Origin: Actinomadura terrae
GTDB taxonomy: Bacteria; Actinomycetota; Actinomycetes; Streptosporangiales; Streptosporangiaceae
NCBI RefSeq assembly: GCF_022751215.1
Contig: NZ_JAICDG010000002.1
Coordinates: forward strand, 2,098,431 to 2,162,430
DNA: 64,000 bases
Direction: 5' to 3'
A program made the position numbers and the translations under genes. Each line of letters opens with the position of its first letter. Positions within the stretch are counted from its first letter, which is position 1. Below are positions 61,357 through 64,000 of the stretch, one piece after another. The notes below the pieces were generated by a model. That model was not told where the DNA came from. It saw only the letters and a program-made list of their open reading frames with translations, and made no database searches.

Positions 61357-62175
61357 TCACGCCTTGCGCGCATACATCCGCATCGCCAGCGGGAATGTGA
61401 CCACGACGATCCCTGCCGCCCATGCCAGCGTGTACCAGGCGTGGTTCCCGATCGGGCCGCCGACCGTGAGCGCTCGCACCGAGTCCGCGAGGTGCGTGAC
61501 GGGGTTGATGTCCGTCCACTTCTGCAACCATCCCGGCATCGTGGACGTGTCCGACACCAGCACACTGCTCCCGAACGTCAGCGGCATCACCCAGAGGAAC
61601 GCGAGCCCCTGCACGGTCTGCGGCGACGGCGCGAGCAGGCCGACCAGCACCGACACCCAGCTCACCGACAGATAGAACACGTACGCCAGCGCGAACGCCG
61701 CCAGCACCGACAGCGGGTCGGTGTGGAACCGGAACCCCAGCAGCGAACCGAACGACATCAGGATCGTCATGACGGTGATGAACCGGACCGTGTCGCCGAG
61801 GACCGTCCCGATCAACGGCGCCGACCGCGCGATCGGCAGGCTACGGAACCGGTCGAACACGCCCTTGTGAATGTCCTCGTTCAGCGCCGTCCCGAGCCCC
61901 ATCGTCGCGAACATTGCCATCTGCGCGACCAGACCCGGCAGCAACTGCTGGAGGTAGGCGTGGGTGCTCCCCGCCACCGCCCCACCGAACACATACAGGA
62001 ACAGCAGCAGGAAGATGATCGGCATCAGCGTCGTGTCCAGCAGCTTCTCCGGCGAGTGCTTCAGCTGCGAGATGTTGCGCCACGCGAGCGTCAACCCGTG
62101 GCGCAGCGTCCGGCGCGGGCTGATGCGCGCGGGCGGCTCGTCGATCGGACGCACTCCTGCGATCGTCGCGGTCAT
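61357..62175 (-). CDS. ABC-2 type transporter permease (drug efflux type)
   Basis: 272 residues with six membrane helices. It matches the DrrB/ABC-2 group: TLRHGLTLAWRNISQLKHSPEKLLDTTLMPIIFLLLFLYVFGG, the family motif near NEDIHKGVFDRFRSLPIARSAPLIG, and the closing PVTHLADSVRALTVGGP. Its ATG overlaps the stop of the ATPase gene (ATGA). With the ATPase it forms a self-contained two-gene exporter like daunorubicin DrrAB; substrate unknown. Confidence 0.93.
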   Translation of the reverse strand: MTATIAGVRPIDEPPARISPRRTLRHGLTLAWRNISQLKHSPEKLLDTTLMPIIFLLLFLYVFGGAVAGSTHAYLQQLLPGLVAQMAMFATMGLGTALNEDIHKGVFDRFRSLPIARSAPLIGTVLGDTVRFITVMTILMSFGSLLGFRFHTDPLSVLAAFALAYVFYLSVSWVSVLVGLLAPSPQTVQGLAFLWVMPLTFGSSVLVSDTSTMPGWLQKWTDINPVTHLADSVRALTVGGPIGNHAWYTLAWAAGIVVVTFPLAMRMYARKA

Positions 62176-63149
62176 GCCACGCTCCCCTCGGTGACGAGAT
62201 CGTTCTGCTGCTCTTCGGCCGGGTGCCCGGTCAGGGTGAGGAAGACCTCGTCCAGGCTCGGCATCCGCACCGCCAGCTCCGCCGCCACGATGGACGCCTC
62301 GTCCAGCCGCCGGACCAGCGCCGACACCACTCCGGGATCCGCGATGCCCACCGTCACCAGGCCCGTCGTCTCCTGCACGTCCGGGCGCTCCCCGGTCACC
62401 TCGCCGACGATCGTGGTCAGCTGCGCCACCCGGTACCGCTCCTTCGCGCGGACGCTGAGCGTCAGCCTTCCGACCTGCGACTTCAGATCGTCGGACGTCC
62501 CCTCCGCGATCACCCGGCCGTGGTCGAACACCACGATCCGGTCGGCGAGCGCGTCGGCCTCCTCCAGGTACTGCGTCGTGAGCAGGACCGTCCCGCCCTC
62601 CGCCGCGACCTCGCGGACCGTGTCCCACACCTCGTTGCGCGCCCGCGGGTCGAGCCCGGTCGTCGGCTCGTCCAGGTAGATGACCTCCGGGTGGTTGATC
62701 AGGCTCGCCGCCAGGTCCAGCCGCCGCCGCATCCCGCCCGAGTACGTCTTCACCGCGCGCGACCCGGCGTCGGTGAGCCGGAACCGGTCAAGCAGCTGCC
62801 GCGCCCGCGCTTTCGCCTCCGCCCGGCCGAAGTCGAGCAGCCGCGCGATCATCACGAGGTTCTCCATGCCGGTCAGCTCCTCGTCGACCGACGCGTACTG
62901 CCCGGTGAGCCCGATCAGGGCGCGCACCCGCACCGCGTCCTTGCGGACGTCGTAGCCGCAGATCTCGGCCCGTCCGCTGTCCGGCTTGAGGAGCGTCGCC
63001 AGGATCCGGACGGCGGTGGTCTTCCCCGCGCCGTTCGGCCCCAGCACCCCCAGCACCGTGCCCCGCTTCACCTCGAGGTCCACGCCGTCCAGGGCCTGTG
63101 TGCTCCCGAACCGCTTTCGCAGGCCCTCGGCCTGGATCACGTGGTTCAT
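62172..63149 (-). CDS. ABC transporter ATP-binding protein (daunorubicin-resistance type)
   Basis: 325 residues. Walker A GPNGAGKTT is at 37-45, the signature is YSGGMRRRLDLA, Walker B VIYLDEPTTGLD and the switch His is replaced by Gln in LLTTQYLEEAD, which is normal for DrrA-type proteins. The C-terminal roughly 90 residues are the DrrA1-like extension (LSVRAKERYRVAQLTTIVGE). AAGGA precedes the ATG at 63149. It is the first gene of the exporter operon and is divergent from the rRNA operon. Confidence 0.94.
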   Translation of the reverse strand: MNHVIQAEGLRKRFGSTQALDGVDLEVKRGTVLGVLGPNGAGKTTAVRILATLLKPDSGRAEICGYDVRKDAVRVRALIGLTGQYASVDEELTGMENLVMIARLLDFGRAEAKARARQLLDRFRLTDAGSRAVKTYSGGMRRRLDLAASLINHPEVIYLDEPTTGLDPRARNEVWDTVREVAAEGGTVLLTTQYLEEADALADRIVVFDHGRVIAEGTSDDLKSQVGRLTLSVRAKERYRVAQLTTIVGEVTGERPDVQETTGLVTVGIADPGVVSALVRRLDEASIVAAELAVRMPSLDEVFLTLTGHPAEEQQNDLVTEGSVA

Positions 63150-63327
63150 GTCGTCCTTCCGACGTTCTTCGTTCGTGCCGGACACCACGGTCGGGGACGT
63201 CGCTGACACGCACCGCACATCCGCCCACGTCCGCTGACGCCGCACTGACGCGGACCTGACAGCGGAACACTGAAGGCACCGTGACCAGGGGGTTTCCGGG
63301 AGTGAACGAAGACCTGGACGCGCTGAT

Positions 63328-63356
63328 TTGACGGACCGTCCAGGGCTGCCTAATGT
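63328..63356 (+). promoter_or_regulatory. Candidate rRNA operon promoter, distal
   Basis: TTGACG, a 17-base spacer and TAATGT give a near-consensus promoter about 555 bases upstream of the 16S gene. Confidence 0.55.
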
Positions 63357-63427
63357 TCTTCCTGCCCCAAGGGGATGCGGGACGCCGGGAAGGCGGACGG
63401 CCCCAGGGGATCCACCGGAGAAAACGG

Positions 63428-63457
63428 TTCGAAGCTCGCTTCGCACCGAGGTACTCT
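63428..63457 (+). promoter_or_regulatory. Candidate rRNA operon promoter, middle
   Basis: TTCGAA and TACTCT with an 18-base spacer. It is weaker than the flanking two candidates. Confidence 0.4.
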
Positions 63458-63602
63458 GGAGTGGACAGCCCGGACGGGACGCAGGACGCCGCAAGGTGGC
63501 CGGCCTCGGGAACTCCTCGAAGATCACTCACAGCCGACTCCCGTCGGTTGCGATGACACGCGGGGGCGGGCGACGAACCCAAGATCGACTCTACGGAGTG
63601 GG

Positions 63603-63630
63603 TTGACAGGCTCGAAGATTCCGGTAAGTT
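63603..63630 (+). promoter_or_regulatory. Candidate rRNA operon promoter, proximal
   Basis: TTGACA, a 16-base spacer and TAAGTT, about 280 bases before the 16S gene. It is the strongest match to a vegetative promoter in the window. Confidence 0.7.
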
Positions 63631-63910
63631 AGAAGGGTTGCCCCGGAGCGGGGCTCGCGGAAGCGGGTTCGGCGCGGTGGGTGTCCGTTTCTTGAGAACT
63701 CAACAGCGTGTTAAAAGCCAGTGCCTTTATCGGCCCGGCCGTGATGCGGTCGGGTCGCCCCGTGGCTCTGAACTCCTTTTTCGGAGGGTGGTTGAGGGCT
63801 GGGGATTTCTTTGAGGCAATATGCCGACCCTTTTGTGGGTTGGTGTTTGCTGGGATTTTCTTCTGAGGTTTGGCTGTCTGGGGTTCGCCCCCTGGGTGGT
63901 CGTGTGGCCT
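63631..63910 (+). other. rRNA operon leader
   Basis: The transcribed leader contains the short palindrome TTGAGAACTCAA (63692-63703) followed by CAGCGTG, a stretch I recall as conserved in actinobacterial rRNA leaders, then a T/G-rich segment up to the 16S gene. This likely carries antitermination and RNase III processing signals. No gene is present between 63150 and 63910. Confidence 0.7.
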
Positions 63911-64000
63911 TGATGGAGAGTTTGATCCTGGCTCAGGACGAACGCTGGCGGCGTGCTTAACACATGCAAGTCGAGCGGAAAGGCCCCTTCGGGGGTACTC
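63911..64000 (+). rRNA. rrs: 16S ribosomal RNA, 5' end (cut by the window edge)
   Basis: The universal start AGAGTTTGATCCTGGCTCAG is at 63917-63936, followed by GACGAACGCTGGCGGCGTGC and then ACACATGCAAGTCGAGCGG, as in Actinobacteria. The mature 5' end is placed a few bases before AGAGTTTG and is uncertain by several bases. Only the first 90 bases are present. Confidence 0.97.

Noticed and set aside
57805..63149. Secondary-metabolite cluster around the AfsR-like regulator and DrrAB-type exporter
   Set aside because: No biosynthetic enzymes lie between or beside them in the window, and the exporter is on the opposite strand after a repeat-filled gap.

Overview
The window is chromosomal DNA of a very GC-rich actinomycete. 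The GC content, many GTG starts, GTGA/ATGA gene overlaps and actinobacterial gene orders (tig-clpP1-clpP2-clpX, folC-DUF4233-ndk, mreBCD-pbp2-rodA, radical SAM pair-RNase E/G-rplU-rpmA-obgE-proB-proA, nadD-rsfS-phosphatase) all agree. The flavour (AfsR-like regulators, CBM2 chitinase, two LuxR two-component pairs) suggests Thermomonosporaceae such as Actinomadura. That family assignment is inference; the first 90 bases of 16S rRNA at the right edge are too conserved to settle it.

Layout. 1-3300: a cut-off or degenerate gene fragment, divergent tRNA-Gly and tRNA-Pro, and a complete but isolated alanyl-tRNA synthetase. 3400-12300: small regulatory units, namely HxlR/YceI, a membrane-anchored NB-ARC/TPR protein, a secreted chitinase with a perfect palindromic operator, MarR/cupin with paired dyads, and a two-component system. 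12500-20100: RNA and protein quality control (Tex with a Gly-rich tail, trigger factor, ClpP1, ClpP2, ClpX), closed by a strong terminator and a 15-bp minisatellite. 20300-21800: a second two-component system. 22000-31000: valS, a proline-rich membrane protein, a divergent FolC paralogue back-to-back with folC, DUF4233, an MFS-like protein and ndk. 31200-37150: the cell-elongation operon mreB-mreC-mreD-pbp2-rodA. 37200-48500: radical SAM pair, RNase E/G, L21, L27, ObgE, ProB, ProA. 48500-53100: M48 peptidase, an orphan PaaK-like ligase, nadD, a candidate 30-codon gene, rsfS and a histidine phosphatase. 53170-55110: two identical tRNA-Ala genes bracketing 1.8 kb of small secreted or unknown genes with dense palindromes. 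55150-57750: a four-gene operon (MBL-fold, Rho-N, VOC, baeRF2-like). 57800-61030: an AfsR-type regulator. 61350-63150: a drug-efflux type ABC transporter. 63300-64000: an rRNA operon start with three candidate tandem promoters.

Most of the window is conserved core biology. The parts that merit attention are the small or repeated elements and the odd paralogues: the FolC-like protein lacking its HNP motif, the isolated AlaRS, the STAND protein without an output domain, the candidate small ORF coupled to rsfS, the tRNA-Ala duplication with its palindromes, the roughly 96-bp dispersed repeat, and the operator palindromes. I saw no CRISPR array, no intact insertion sequence, no prophage and no obvious biosynthetic cluster. 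Nothing here can be declared a new system from sequence alone.
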